Source: Acipenser ruthenus
Lineage: Eukaryota > Chordata > Actinopteri > Acipenseriformes > Acipenseridae
NCBI RefSeq assembly: GCF_902713425.1
Contig: NC_081241.1
Location: 2,260,218-2,324,217, forward strand
DNA: 64,000 bases
Direction: 5' to 3'
The position numbers were made by a program, and so were the translations under genes. Shown in pieces: positions 21,518 through 34,706 of the stretch; within the stretch, counting starts at the first letter, position 1, and each line of letters begins with the position of its first letter. A model generated the notes under the pieces. The model saw nothing but the letters and a program-made list of their open reading frames with translations. It searched no databases and was not told where the DNA came from.

Positions 21518-21829
21518 ATGTCACCAGTACCTATGCAGATAAGAATATTGAAAAATAGCTTTAGCGTCCAGTTTGATACAAAAACCTACAATCCAAGTGG
21601 CTTTGATCCAACACAGGATTGTGTGCATGGAAAGCTTCCATCGGTTATTACACTCAGCTTGCTTCCACAAAACCCCTTCATGGAAGTTGCTAAATATAGC
21701 ATTATTACCTACATGCACCCCTACATAAAGCAGGGCATGCTTCAGAACCTTGAAGAAGCCTCTCCTCGCCTTGCTCTGAAGCCTGTCTGCAAACTGACAC
21801 ACAGACACTTCAACTGTATTGGTGAGTGA
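21518..21829 (+). other. Unrecognised open module of unit B
   Basis: Open for 103 codons and the longest version of the module described at 15055-15393. The acceptor-like TTCCACAG of unit A is TTCCACAA here, but the frame runs through it. It ends CIGE then a stop, at the position where A and C show a GTGAGT donor-like site. No family recognised. Confidence 0.35.
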
Positions 21830-22071
21830 AAAAGCTACCAGGCCACTTTTGACCTCAGGTGCGGTTGTTTAAAGCCGCGCTGACGTGGAGAATACAGAGC
21901 GGTACAAACTGAGAGCGGCACGGCTGATGTCATGAACAGCGTTTCTCTGTGAAGTGTCGTGGAGTGCAGAAGGAGAAATGTGAGCTCTGATTGGCTGAAA
22001 GATCCTGAACAGTCTATAATAAAACATAACTTTTAAAATCGCTGAAACATATATAACATTTATAACAAAAA

Positions 22072-22199
<128 letters not shown>

Positions 22200-22289
22200 T
22201 GCTACTAACTGTGTATCAGAGATCCTCACAAGATGAGTGGGCATCCAACAATCTAAAGGAGACCATCTTTTGTTCTGTAAACCATGTGT

Positions 22290-22556
22290 CAAAAAACAGC
22301 ACAGAAATCAAGCGTTGCACAGTGATTGAATTTACATTGGAACAGTGTGACATTTATTAAACAGCACAGAAATCAAACACTGCACAGTGATTGAATTTAT
22401 ATTGGAACACTGTGACATTTATTAAACAGCACAGAAATCAAGCGTTGCACAGTGATTGAATTTATATTGGAACAGTGTGACATTTATTAAACAGCACAGG
22501 AATCAAGCATTGCACAGTGATTGAATTTATATTGGAACACTGTGACATTTATTACA
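22290..22556. repeat. 65-bp tandem repeat, unit B
   Basis: About four copies of the unit described at 16051-16282, directly after a paired ATT/AAT microsatellite (22075-22198) that forms a perfect inverted repeat. Confidence 0.88.
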
Positions 22557-23242
22557 TGAAGCGGACAGTTTAGGCAAACAGGTTCATACATTACAAAACA
22601 CATTACATTTATATTTCTTAATTGAAAACAAGCAATGCATTAGAATCATTAAGTTGGTCAGAAAAAAACCCAAATGTCATTTTCCTTTTATTTTTATCAA
22701 TGTCCTCTTTTTATGTGTTTGCAATCATTCTTGCCATGAGAGTGGTTCTTATCCAAATATATTTTTTAGATAAGTCTGTGTTTAGGTGCTTTGACTGAGG
22801 TTGATGGAAGGGGAGGGGAGGGAGGTTGGTGTTATAATTTATTGCTCAACAAATGTCACTTTTTTAAACCCACAGGGAACAGTTATCCTCTTTAAGGTGA
22901 AAACTGCCGTCAATATCTCTTATTAAACCCGTGATGCCAGAGAGCAATAGGATTTTGACTATTGACTGCTGAGTGATGACTGCAGAGTCCTCATGTTATA
23001 CTGTATTAGCCAATTTGGTTGCAAGTTTCAATAGAATGCCAAAGAACCCTGTTTTCTACTGCCTTGTCTGGATCATAAAACCAGCCTGTTACTGGTATCA
23101 CCTTCCAGTATCCAACGGGGGCGGCCTTTTGATGTGAATTCTGAGTACAGTTAGTAATGGAAACACAAAGCAGGACATTAGTGGTCATTTGCATAAGAAG
23201 GAGACATTTCATTCCTTGGAAAGGATCTTACAATCTACAATG

Positions 23243-24619
23243 CTATGATATACAACATCCTTTCTCCTGTTGCAACTTTTCAATTGCCTTTTTATACTCC
23301 TTCTTAAGATCATCAATTTCTTTATTCTTCTTCTTCTTAAGATCATCCATTGCCTCTTCATTCTTCTTCTTAAGATCTTCAATTTCCTTCTGGTGTTTCG
23401 CTTCAGTTTCCTTTCTCTGCTCGTAGAACTCGCTGGCGTAGAAGGGGATGTTGTTTTTTTTCACCATGTTCTCTACTTTCTCCATAAGTTTGTAGATCTG
23501 CTCCCGATCCTTTAGGTCTTTTCCATTGATTGCATGAAACCTGTTCCCACACGACTCTACCAGCTTCTTGAAGCCTGTGGGATCGTTGTTAACAACATCC
23601 TCAATTTGTTCATCATCCAGACTATCCCTATGAGTGAAAAGCACCATCATGTATTTCAAAGCATCCTCACCAAACATCTCCTGGATTATCTGCATAGTTT
23701 GCTTCTCTTCCTCAGTGTATCGACCCACCTTTATCACCAGGAGGAAAGCATGGGGTCCCGGAGAGGACATCTGAATGCATTTCACCATCTCACTTAGAAT
23801 TTCCTTACTGGGGAGCTTTGTGTCAAACAAGCCTGGAGTGTCGACCACAACAACACGTCTCCCTGCAACTTGTTCTTCTCCCCTCTCACACGCCGTTGTT
23901 ATTGAGGTGGGACTGAGTGAAGATTTAAACTGTGTTTTGCCCAGAATGGCGTTTCCTGCTGCACTCTTTCCTACTCCAGTATTCCCAAGTAGCACCAACC
24001 GCAAAGAGTTTCCACACACTGTAAAAAATAAATAAATAAATAATAAATAAATAAATAAAATCTGTATTTGTAAGTGTACTTCCAATGTCAAAACATGTTC
24101 ACAATAGTTTAGTCTTGTTGTTGGAATTTCATATCAGCTCCATTCAATGAGGGTGGTTCGTAACTCCTACCTGAGACACCAAGAGCAGGGTGACCAGATT
24201 TTCAAAGATCAAAACCGGGGCAATTGATCAGACTAATTAAACCATTTATTTTAATGATTATTTAAATAGCCATCCTCTCACCTGGTATTATAGAGGAGGC
24301 TGTGTGGTCCAGTGGTTAAAGAAAAGGGCTTGTAACCAGGAGGTCCCTGGTTCAAATCCCACCTCAACCACTGACTCATTGTGTGACCCTGAGCAAGTCA
24401 CTTCACCTCCTTGTGCTCCGTCTTTCGGGTGAGACGTAGTTGTAAGTGACTCTGCAGCTGATGCATAGTTCACACACCCTAGTCTCTGTAAGTCGCCTTG
24501 GATAAAGGCGTCTGCTAAATAAATAATTATCGTTTTGTTTAAGCAGTTGTTTTGTGTCTAATTAGTTTAAGAAGCCATATTGTGTTATAGATATTGCATA
24601 CTTTTATATTGAGTTTATT

Positions 24620-24685
<66 letters not shown>

Positions 24686-27418
24686 CATTAAAAATAGATT
24701 TACGCTTTGGCATTTTTGTTACTCATTGCGTCAGGCTTTATTTAGTAACGTTGTTGATGTGGTTTAACCTGGTGGATTCGGATGCTTGCAACGTCTCGCT
24801 GCTCTATCTGGGCTAAATCCCGCCAGAACCCAACAGCTACAAAATGACCCTATTACACACAATTGCAGAGTCATGTTTAATATAAACTAAACGGAAACGC
24901 ATGGCGCTCTGAGGAATAAGCAACGTACGTCTGTGTTAATCACTTTATAAAAACAATGTTCTGGATTACCCAAGTACTTTGTTTTTTAATTTTATATTGT
25001 TTTCACTGCAGGTGCCATAAATGAAGTAAAGCGGTTGTTTACGTTATTTTGACAAAGGTATTTGAGTGTGTCGCACTGCAGGAAGTGGCTGAAAACCGGG
25101 ACTTTTTAAAGATTTTGAGCAAAGTGTCTGGACACCGGGACCTTTGATGGAAAACCAGGACTGTCCCAGCTAAACCGGGATGTCTGGTCACCAAATCAAG
25201 AGGGAGCATGGAGATTGTTATGAATTAATATGTGTTCTATGCATTTGTAACAGTATACGTTAATAGTGCTAATATGCCACCCAGTGGTGAGTATTGGTAA
25301 TTACCTTTGGGGAAGGGTTGCCAACTGGCCCCATATTTCCGGGACACTTTAAGACATGTCAGGGTTTGAATGGATTGATTTTATTTAAAATGTAGTGTGC
25401 GTGTGAATTGCATGAACAGTCTCTAAACGAATTGAATTGTTTTGCTAACTAGTTACTAAAAGCGCACACCTGACCCGGGACGGGAATTACTTCCTGTGAG
25501 GACCGTTTTCATCAATCAGACACAGCTCCCTGATTTGCTGTATTTGTCGGATTGTCGTGGGACTGTGTGAAAGAGTGCAGATGAGTGCACGATTCTCTAT
25601 AACGACGGAATTGCACTATTTTGATGCATATTGTTTACCATATACAATTTCAAGCAATACAATTAATATAATGCTGTCCCAATAGAATTGGCACCGCAAT
25701 TAAACAGTTCAACACATTTATTAAAGCTGCTCACGCAATTCACAGGCACTTCACTTGTTGATTTAAAATCGATTTATTTGTGGTATGGAATTATAGGGAC
25801 CAGTTGGAAACCCTAACTTCAACCAGGATATGAGCAACTTTGGGCCAGTTCAGTGAGATCCAGGATCCATATGACAGGATTACCTACAAAGTTTTGATAT
25901 TCCATCCATCCACCCATTACCATTAACCGCTTACTCCTTTACAGGGTCGCGGTGAGCCGGAGCCTAACCCGGCATACACAGGGCGCAAGGCGAGAGTTTT
26001 GATTTTAAGTCTATAAATATCCATAACAAATAGAATCCAAACACAACGTGATTTTCTGAGAAACGTGCCCCTGATGCGCCGGTCGGCATTTGTATTTGTT
26101 CTTTTGCAAGGGATTTAATACTTGGTGACGTATCCGTTTCTCTCGTGTTCTTCAATCATTCTCTCTTAGTATTTCAGTTTAAGCTTTAACTGATATGTTT
26201 CTATTGAAACCTCGTTCCCTTTTATTAGCACCAGTATAAATGCTCATTTGATTACTATGCAGGTTAAGGTATAGTAGAACCTAATATTTTAACGCTACTT
26301 CCTGTGGCCTTAACTAAAATGCATTATTAATTATGGATTTTCAATAATAGTTTAGACTCTAAAATGTATTCAAACACTTACAGTTGAAATCAGTGATCGA
26401 GGTCTGGGTTAACAATATTAAACTTGCAATAAAGAGTATACAGTATTAGACAAGTGTAGCTGTTATAAACCAGCCCTTTCTTTCAGGACTGTGTGATTAT
26501 GAGGACCCGCTGGATGTGCCTGCAGTGATTTTAAATGCTAAAGAAATATTACAAAAAACTGCAAACAACATGCGTGTGATATTCAATTAGTGGAATGGGT
26601 AATAATGGACATTCTGCAACAGCCAATTGAACTGCAACATAAACCCGTTTAATTCCACTTTGAAATGGGAGGGATCCATAAGCAATCTTCTGGCCTATTC
26701 ATCAAAGTGTCGTTTCCTAAAAAGACTTCTTAATTAATGACTGTTTTGCAACAGTTTTCGCGACTGTTTTTGTTTCACCAAAATGGCATACGTTCTTTCG
26801 TTTCGAAACTATTTTTTTGAAAAAGAAAAAAAAAATGATCAATCACTTAGACTTAAGAAAAAGCGTAAAAAATGCTTCTGGGAAACTAAAATCAAACGAA
26901 ATCTCAAAACTGACATTGATAAATGTAGCCCTTTATCACACACCTTTACAAGTGTGATAAGTGCAGTTTTGCAGCTGCGTTTTTGTATAATTCATAGTTC
27001 CCTTGAAATGGTGCCAACTATTGCTCAGACAATAGACGAACTTTTAGTACTGAGGCCCAGCGCGATGGGTTAAACGTTTTTATTATTATTATTATAAGTT
27101 TACATATTCTGTCCAAATTATTTATTTAGAGGTCCACCCACGAAAAGAAAACAAAAAGACTAAACTGAACAAAAAATCTACCACAATAAACGCAGTACAG
27201 GACGGACATGTTTAAAATGTTTGTTTTTAAAGTTTAGCCTGTCGAAAACGAAAGCAAAAATGTGCAAGGCTGCAGTACTTTCTTTAGACAGCTTATTAAA
27301 TTTCATCAGTTTGCCTCCCGAGGCACCCACCCTACATCCCAATACCACTGTACACACAGAGAGTTCACATCTTTATGATACTATACACAGGTAGATACTC
27401 ACAGCCGCACCCCGCCAT
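23243..27418 (-). CDS. GIMAP-family GTPase, copy B
   Basis: Exons 27403-27418 (MAGCG plus one base) and 23243-24018 join in phase into 263 residues that differ from copy A by only a few changes (for example TACERGEEQV instead of TVCERGEEEV, and KEIL instead of KEVL). Motifs are as in A: GNTGVGKS, DTPG, THRD, C-terminal coiled coil and final GCCIS. The frame also stays open upstream of the exon 2 acceptor, but that stretch (IQILFIYLLFIYLFFT) reads the AT-rich intron end, where copy A has a different sequence, so I treat it as intron. Near-identity to A means a very recent duplication, gene conversion or an assembly artefact. Confidence 0.86.
24186..25192. mobile_element. hAT-like element, unit B copy
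   Basis: Duplicate of the element at 17610-18618, including its SINE (24293-24530) and AAT run. It came with the segmental duplication rather than by a new insertion. Confidence 0.55.
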
Positions 27419-27973
27419 CACAACTTCTTTTAGAAATGTTTTAATACGACACTGGAGATGAATGCGTCTTCCTCTTATTAATGCGTGGAATGAAACAGAC
27501 ATTAGCGCCACCTACGATTCAAGGAGACTGCAACTGTGATGTCACTGTTCTGAAAGGATTCTGCAGTTTAATGCAATTCTGAGGGGTCTCAAGTGTGACT
27601 ATGATGTCACTGTTCTGAATGGACTCTTCAGTGTGATGGAATTCCGAGAGGTGCCTCAGGAGTGATTGTCTAAAGCAGGTGATCTGGTCAGCCGTGATCA
27701 TGTTTCTCAACAGAGTCATTTTTATTCAGTAGAAATCTTCACAGCCTTTAAAACGTTGGTAATGTAGCAGCTTTTTTGGCAAGTTTCACGTGATTTGATT
27801 GGCTCTTGTAATTCTGATATATGCATAAATCCCGATTACCCACAATATATAGTACCAATCAGCAATATTCATGTTCTTTTTGTCAACTATAACTAGGCAG
27901 ACAATTAAACTTGAAGTTATGAAAATACTTAATCATATCAGAAGCAGCCAATCAGCAGCTGCTAACACCATTC

Positions 27974-28320
27974 GTGTCACCAGTACCTATGCAGATAAGA
28001 ATATTGAAAAATAGCTTTAGCGTTCAGTTTGATACAAAAACCTACAATCCAAGTGGCTTTGATCCAACACAGGATTTCCTGTTTCTGTGGCTTACATGCT
28101 CTTATTGTGTTGTGTGCATGGAAAGCTTCCATCGGTTATTACACTCAGCTTGCTTCCACAGAACCCCTTCATGGAAGTTGCTAAATATAGCATTATTACC
28201 TACATGCACCCCTACATAAAGCAGGGCATGCTTCAGAACCTTGAAGAAGCCTCTCCTCGGCTCGCCCTGAAGCCTGTCTGCAAACTGACACACAGACACT
28301 TCAACTGTATTGGTGAGTGA
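27974..28320 (+). other. Unrecognised open module of unit C
   Basis: Same layout as unit A: early part MSPVPMQIRILKNSFSVQFD, the 35 extra bases, then the exon-like NPFMEVAKYSIITYMHPYI stretch between a TTCCACAG acceptor-like and a GTGAGT donor-like site. Confidence 0.33.
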
Positions 28321-28562
28321 AAAAGCTACCAGGTCACTTTTGACCTCAGGTGCGGTTGTTTAAAGCCGCGCTGACGTGGAGAATACAGAGCGGTACAAAC
28401 TGAGAGCGGCACGGCTGATGTCATGAGCAGCGTTTCTCTGTGATGTGTCGTGGAGTGCAGAAGGAGAAACGTGAGCTCTGATTGGCTGAAAGATCCTGAA
28501 CAGTCTATAATAAAACTTTATTTTTAAAATCACTGAAACATATATACCATTTATAACCAAAA

Positions 28563-28641
<79 letters not shown>

Positions 28642-29668
28642 CATAATAATAATAATAATAATAAATTGCTACTAACTGTGTATCAGAAATCCTCACAAGA
28701 TGACTGGGCATCCAGCAATCTAAAGCAGACCATCTGTAAACCATGTGTCAAAAACAGCACAGAAATCAAACGCTGCACAGTGGTTGAATTTATATTGGAA
28801 CAGTGTGACATTTATTAAACAGCACAGGAATCAAGCATTGCACAGTGATTGAATTTATATTGGAACAGTGTGACATTTATTAAACAGCACAGGAATCAAG
28901 CATTGCACAGTGATTGAATTTATATTGGAACACTGTGACATTTATTACATGAAGCGGACAGTTTAGGCAAACAGGTTCATACATTACAAAACACATTACA
29001 TTTATATTTCTTAATTGAAAACAAGCAATGCATTAGAATCATTAAGTTGGTCAGAAAAAAACCCAAATGTCATTTTCCTTTTATTTTTATCAATGTCCTC
29101 TTTTTACGTGTTTGCAATCATTCTTGCCATGAGAGTGGTTCTTATCCAAATATATTTTTTAGATAAGTCTGTGTTTAGGTGCTTTGACTGAGGTTGATGG
29201 AAGGGGAGGGGAGGGAGGTTGGTGTTATAATTTATTGCTCAACAAATGTCACTTTTTTAAACCCACAGGGAACAGTTATCCTCTTTAAGGTGAAAACTGC
29301 CGTCAATAGCTCTTATTAAACCCGTGATGCCAGAGAGCAATAGGGTTTTGACTATTGACTGCTGAGTGATGACTGCAGAGTCCTCATGTTATACTGTATT
29401 AGCCAATTTGGTTGCAAGTTTCAATAGAATGCCAAAGAACCCTATTTTCTACTGCCTTGTCTGGATCATAAAACCAGCCTGTTACTGGTATCACCTTCCA
29501 GTATCCAACTGGGGTGGCCTTTTGATATGAATTCTGAGTACAGTTAGTAATGGAAACACAAAGCAGGACATTAGTGGTCATTGGCATAAGAAGGAGCCAT
29601 TTCATTCCTTGGAAATTAAGATTCAATCAAATTCAATTTAATTTAGAAGAATCCTACAATCTACAATG

Positions 29669-31537
29669 CTACGATATACAGCATTCCCTTTTGTTCTTTA
29701 AGTACTCATCTTTCTCCTGTTGCAACTTTTCAATTTCTTTCTTCTTCTTCTTAAGATCATCCATTGCCTTTATATTCTCCTTCTTAAGATCATCAATTTC
29801 TTTCTTCTTCTTGTTAAGATCATCCATTGCCTCTTCATTCCTCTTCTTAAGATCTTTAATTTCCTTCTGGAGCGTCGCTTCAGTTTCCTTTCTTTTCTTC
29901 TCTCGCTCGTAGAACTCGCTGGCGTAGAAGGGGACGTCGTTTTTTTTCACCATGTTCTCTATTTTCTCCAGAAGTTCTTTGATCTGCTCCTGATCCTTTA
30001 GGTCTTTTCCATTGATCGCATGAAACCTGTTCCCACACGACTCTACCAGCTGCTTGAAGCCTGTGGGACCGTTGTTAACAAAATCCTCCATTTGTTCATC
30101 ATCCAGACAATCCCTATGAGTGAAAAGCACCATCATGTATTTCAAAGCATCCTCACCAAACATCTCCTGGATTATCTGCATAGTTTTCTTCTCTTCCTCA
30201 GTGGATCGACCCACCTTTAAAACCAGGAGGAAAGCATGGGGTCCTGGGTAGGACAGCTGAATGCATTTCGCAATCTCGCTTAGAACTGCCTCATTGGAGA
30301 GCTTTGTGTCAAACAAGCCTGGAGTGTCGACCACAACAACACGTCTCCCTGCAACTTCTCCTTCTCCCCTCGCACAGTCCTTTGTTACTGAGGAGTCGCT
30401 GAGTGAAGATTTAAACTCCTTCTTGGCCAGGAGTGCATTTCCTGCTGCACTCTTTCCAACACCAGTCTTACCAAGTAGCACCAGCCTCAGAGAGTTTCCA
30501 CACACTGCACAAGAAAAAAAAAATCCATTATCAGAAAACTTTAAAAAACAAACCCAAGTGTGATAAGTGCAGTTTTGCAGCTGGGTTTTTGTATAATTCA
30601 TAGTTCCCTTGAAGTGGTGCCAACTGTTGCTCAGGAAATAGACGAACTCCTCCTAGTACTGTACAGGCTCCAGGCTATGACCACACGGGGTTTAACTTTG
30701 TTTTTAATACGTTTACATCTTCACTCCAAATTATTTATTTAGAGGTACACCCACAAAATAAATAAACTTAACACAAGAATATCTACCGCAATAAACGCTG
30801 CACAGGATGGAAATGTTTATTTATTTATTTATTTATTTATTTATTAATTAAGTTTAACCTGTCGCAAAAATGTGCAAAGCGGTACTTAAATAATTTATTA
30901 TAAAATGACTCTATTAAAAACAAATAAACACAGGAAGTGCAGAAAACGATGGATAAACTTCACAAGAATATTGAATGTTTCCTTTCGTTTTCAATATTAA
31001 TGTCAATATTATTTAGTTTCACTTTAAACTCATAAAGCGATTAAAAAATATATTTTACTTATTCTTTAATTAAACAGAGTCAAATACACTTAGGCTACAA
31101 AGGTGAACTGCTCGAGAAACGTTTTGTTGTGTTCAATTTATTTAATATTAGTAACTTTTGTGCGACAAGTATACCGAATACGTAGGCGGGCACCGATAGT
31201 GAATTCTGAAATATTTTTTTTTTTCACTTTTTTAAAACGGTGATTTCACGGCTGTATTAATAATATTTCAAACCAGTTTATATTCGTATTTACTGTACAT
31301 AAGGGAACTGTTAGAAATTATAAGATATTTTTTTAAGTTTAAACTGTCGAAAACGAAAGCAAAAATGTGCACCGTGAATACATTGTCTGCAGTACTTTCT
31401 TTCTTTAGACGGCTTGTTAAATTTCATCAGTTTGCCTCCCGAGGTACCCACCCTACATCCCAATACCACTGTACACACAGAGTTCACATCTTTATGATAC
31501 TATACACAGGTAGATACTCACAGCCATAACCCGCCAT
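29669..31537 (-). CDS. GIMAP-family GTPase, copy C
   Basis: Exons 31522-31537 (MAGYG plus one base) and 29669-30504 join in phase into 283 residues. G1 is GKTGVGKS, with the canonical lysine that A and B replace by asparagine; DTPG, the GPHAFLLVLKVGR block, THRD and ESCGNRFHAIN are all present. The coiled coil is about 20 residues longer than in A and B because blocks of the type MDDLKKKKKEIDDLKKE are repeated. The end, ECCIS, again fits a CaaX box. The intron is 1.0 kb. The substitutions relative to A and B keep the frame and the GTPase motifs, so this copy has probably been under selection. Confidence 0.88.
30889..31305. repeat. About 0.4-kb duplicated segment (copy 1)
   Basis: This part of the GIMAP-C intron, with AACGTTTTGTTGTGTTCAAT and CGAATACGTAGGCGGGCACC, recurs with modest divergence at 32043-32417, outside the unit. 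Confidence 0.85.
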
Positions 31538-32042
31538 CACAACTTCTTTTCGAAATGTTTTAATACGACACTGGAGATGAATGCGTCTTCCTTTTATTAA
31601 TGCGTGGAATGAAACAGACATTAGCGCCACCTACTGTTCGTGGAGACTTGAACAGTAGATAATAGACTAAAAAACGTATGTACAGATTTTTTTTTTCCGA
31701 ACAATGTTCTACGTGTATAAGTTGTTTCTAACGGATAAGGACATTTGTCAATTAATGTGAGGAGTCTTTTTGTGGTTTTGTTAGGGATTTTTATTTAGCT
31801 GCACGCAGATATGCGCGTCTGTTATTTGTATTTATATCATTTGCATGTCAAAAAAGCGCCCTACATTACAGAACTGTAAACAGAAGTCACATGGTTACCC
31901 TATGCTCAGTACACACCCTGTAAGTAACTGTAAGATGGGCCATTTTGTTCCAAGAAGCAAAGTCCGCCTTTATTGCATGGAAGACAATAAAGGTGAAATG
32001 GATACATGCGGTACAAGGTACGGACCCTATGAGTACGGCATT

Positions 32043-32417
32043 TAAATAATTTATTATAAAAATGATTACTGAAAACAAATAAACACAGGAAGTCGCGAAA
32101 ACGATGCATAAACTTCACAAGAATATTGACAGTTTCCTTTCGTTTTCAATATTATGTCTTTTCACTTTAAACTGTTAAAGCAATTAAAATATATATTTTA
32201 TTTATTCTTTAATTAAACAGAGGCAAATGCACTTAGGCTACAAAGGTGAACTGGTCGAGAAACGTTTTGTTGTGTTCAATCTATTTAATATTAGTAACTT
32301 TTGTGCGACAAGTACACCGAATACGTAGGCGGGCACCGATAATGAATTCTGAAATATACGGTGATTTCACGGCTGTATTAAGAATATTTCAAAACAGTTT
32401 ATATTCGTATTTACTGT
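32043..32417. repeat. About 0.4-kb duplicated segment (copy 2)
   Basis: Direct repeat of 30889-31305, located upstream of the GIMAP-C first exon and not linked to any GIMAP exon. It may be the remnant of a further unit. Between 31646 and 32042 nothing else is recognised. Confidence 0.8.
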
Positions 32418-32865
32418 AGGGGAGACCGGGGTCAGTTGTAACAAGGGTCGGTTGTAACACCTTGAAATTCTCCAATCAGAGACAAGCTAGAGTGATGCAA
32501 CTCACTCTGCACATACTCAGTTAGTTTTCCTGCCTGCATGAGGAAAATAAATTGCCTGTGATAAAAGCTTAAGATTTTATCCAGTAAAAATCGATTTTTG
32601 AGGTAGGTATGTAACTTTTTTCACCAACTTTATTTTTGTGATATATCCCTGAGTTTCCCAGTTAATTATTTTAATCCTATACTCTAAAAACCTTTGTACA
32701 AGTCTATTTTCTAGGTATTTTAGGGGCTCCTAAAAAGGGGGGAGCGACTTACACACCAGTGTGACCTATACGCTTTTTCCTGAAATTGTTGTCTCAAAAA
32801 GAGGGGGCGGGGGGGCGACTTACAATTTTTGCAAATATTCTTCAGTACACAATAAGGAAGCTTAT

Positions 32866-33126
32866 TATTATTTATTTATTAGCAGATGTCCTTATCCAGG
32901 GCAACTTACAATTGTTACAAGATATCACATTATACATTATTTCACATTATACAGATATCACATTATTTTTTACATACAATTACCCATTTATATAGTTGGG
33001 TTTTTACTGGAGCACTCTAGGTGAAGTACCTTACTCAAGGGTACAGCAGCAGTGTCCCCCACCTGGGATTGAACCCACGACCCTCCGGTCAAGAGTCCAG
33101 ATCCCTAACCACTACGCCACACTGGT
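32866..33126 (-). mobile_element. V-SINE-like SINE
   Basis: Complement of the second SINE family: tail GGGCAACTTACAATTG.., core with GAGCACTCTAGGTGAAGTACC and B box in GGGATTGAACCC. A plus-strand SINE tail (about 33180-33268, TCGCCCTGGATAAGGGCG then AAT repeats) lies just to the right, so the two form an inverted pair. 32418-32865 holds a G-rich stretch (GGGGAGACCGGGGTCAG) that I could not classify. Confidence 0.7.
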
Positions 33127-33761
33127 CACCAGTTGTAGTTCCAGTACTTGCTCTTATTGTATTACTTGTATTGTAACACTTGAAATGTATTTGCTTACGA
33201 TTGTAAGTCGCCCTGGATAAGGGCGTCTGCTAAGAAATAAATAATAATAATAATAATAATAATAATACTGTTGTATGTGTGCTGAATAGAGACCCCCTTA
33301 ATAGAAAGGGTCAAGAAAACATCTGACATGAATTGCAATTGATGGATAATGTATCTTTATTACTTTTGTGAATTACTTACAATGACTATAAGGCTGTCAG
33401 CATCACTTGCGTCTCATTTAGTCTGAGAGTACTGATCAACTTTTGGATAGATTAAATAAGCTTATTACATTTCATTTTCATTATTATAACTGGGCTGTGC
33501 ATCCCATGTCAGTTACCACATTACAAAATTAACCTTGTACTGAAAAATCTAAATCAAAGACACTTTATCAATGCAAAGTCTTGTTATGAAAAACAGCTCT
33601 ATTCAAAGCTGGATATCCTTGTACCCAGGGATACATAGATTGGTTTTAGCTGGTTTGAGTGATCCTCATCGTGATGCAGCACCCCGGGTGAAAGCAACAT
33701 TTGCTTCAAATTAGCTTTTAAATAACTCAATGTGGGAGGCAAGTGACAATGATTGGTAATT

Positions 33762-34006
33762 AAGGAGGCTGTGTGGTCCAGTGGTTAAAGAAAAGGGCTT
33801 GTAACTAGGAGGTCCCTGGCTCAAATCCCACCTCAGCCACTGACTCATTGTGCGACCCTGAGCAAGTCACTTAACCTCCTTGTGCTCTGTCTTTCGGGTG
33901 AGATGTAATTGTAAGTGACTCTGCAGCTGATGCATAGTTCACACACCCTAGTCTCTGTAAGTCGCCTTGGATAAAGGCATCTGCTAAATAAACAATTATT
34001 ATTATT
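33762..34006 (+). mobile_element. tRNA-derived SINE with L2-like tail
   Basis: Near-complete copy (GGAGGCTGTGTGGTCCAGTGG head, TCAAATCCC B box, GTCGCCTTGGATAAAGGC tail). 33269-33761 holds nothing recognised. Confidence 0.85.
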
Positions 34007-34062
34007 AATTGCAACTTCTCTGGTTGTGAAATGAACACATTTTTACATTTTTAATAGGATGT

Positions 34063-34503
34063 TGTGGCAGGGTGGCTGAGTGGTGACGTCAGGCCAGAGC
34101 AGGAAGGAAAAAACTGACACCAGGTAAGTACTGCAGTTACGCTGCAAAGGCGTTTTATTTTTTCAATGACAAAAAAAAAACTAACTGAGGTTAGAGAGCT
34201 GCAGGTTTATATACAGGTGACCACCTCCCGATTTAGCAACAAATTAATCACTTAATTTGGAAGATGGCCACCTTCTGCACAAGTTTTTTTTTAATTATTC
34301 CTGGCAGAGGATGTGTACTCAACCTCGCCTCTGCCAGAACACATTTAAAATAAAAACAAAACAATAACAAAACACACGCTGCACTTTGCCATCATATATA
34401 AATACAATAATAAATCATAAAATGGGAGACCCCATTCTAAAAATAAATAAACAATAAATAAACAATATAGTTATACAGCAGGGCTTTCTACCACCCTGCT
34501 ACA
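34063..34503 (-). mobile_element. Probable solo LTR (fossil)
   Basis: A 441-bp element with ends TGTGGCAGGGTGG and CCACCCTGCTACA (inverted, TG...CA). The flanking 5-mers GATGT and AATGT are nearly equal. Read on the minus strand it has a TATATAAA box and, downstream of it, an AATAAA signal, the order expected for U3-R-U5. No internal retroelement sequence is attached. Family not determined. Confidence 0.5.
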
Positions 34504-34706
34504 AATGTATTTAATACCAGAAGACAAAAAACAGGTTAAAGGGAAATATTTGCACAGCCCTTGTCTATAAGCTCTCTCAAGGGGCTTGTATCATGGAGTA
34601 ACTTATCCCGTTTTAACTCAGTGTTTAATCAAAACAGCAGAAACACAGATTGATTGTTGATCTCCTAAGAAGTAAAAGAAAATGACAGATTCTTTGTGTC
34701 TCGCAG

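Larger units (their letters stand above)
27531..31645. repeat. Tandem segmental duplication, unit C
   Basis: Third and most diverged GIMAP unit. It shares the 67-bp repeats, open module, AAT run, 65-bp repeats and both GIMAP exons with A and B, but its intron is about 1 kb and lacks the SINE and hAT-like insertions. Confidence 0.82.

Noticed and set aside
24019-24091. Upstream extension of GIMAP-B exon 2 (IQILFIYLLFIYLFFT) as a signal or membrane anchor
   Set aside because: It is the AT-rich intron end before the acceptor; copies A and C have unrelated sequence there, while a shared short first exon exists in all three units.
26783-27073. 96-codon plus-strand frame starting MAYVLSFRNYFFEKEK in unit B
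   Set aside because: The matching stretch in unit A is not open and unit C lacks most of it; it lies in the GIMAP intron and looks like chance.
31845-32045. 66-codon frame starting MSKKRPTLQNCKQK
   Set aside because: No motif, no conservation between duplicated segments, no promoter or splice context.
32418-32820. G-rich stretches (GGGGAGACCGGGGTCAG; GGGGGCGACTTACA) as a structured regulatory element
   Set aside because: They look like worn ends of DNA transposons; I could not define borders or pairing, so no call was made.
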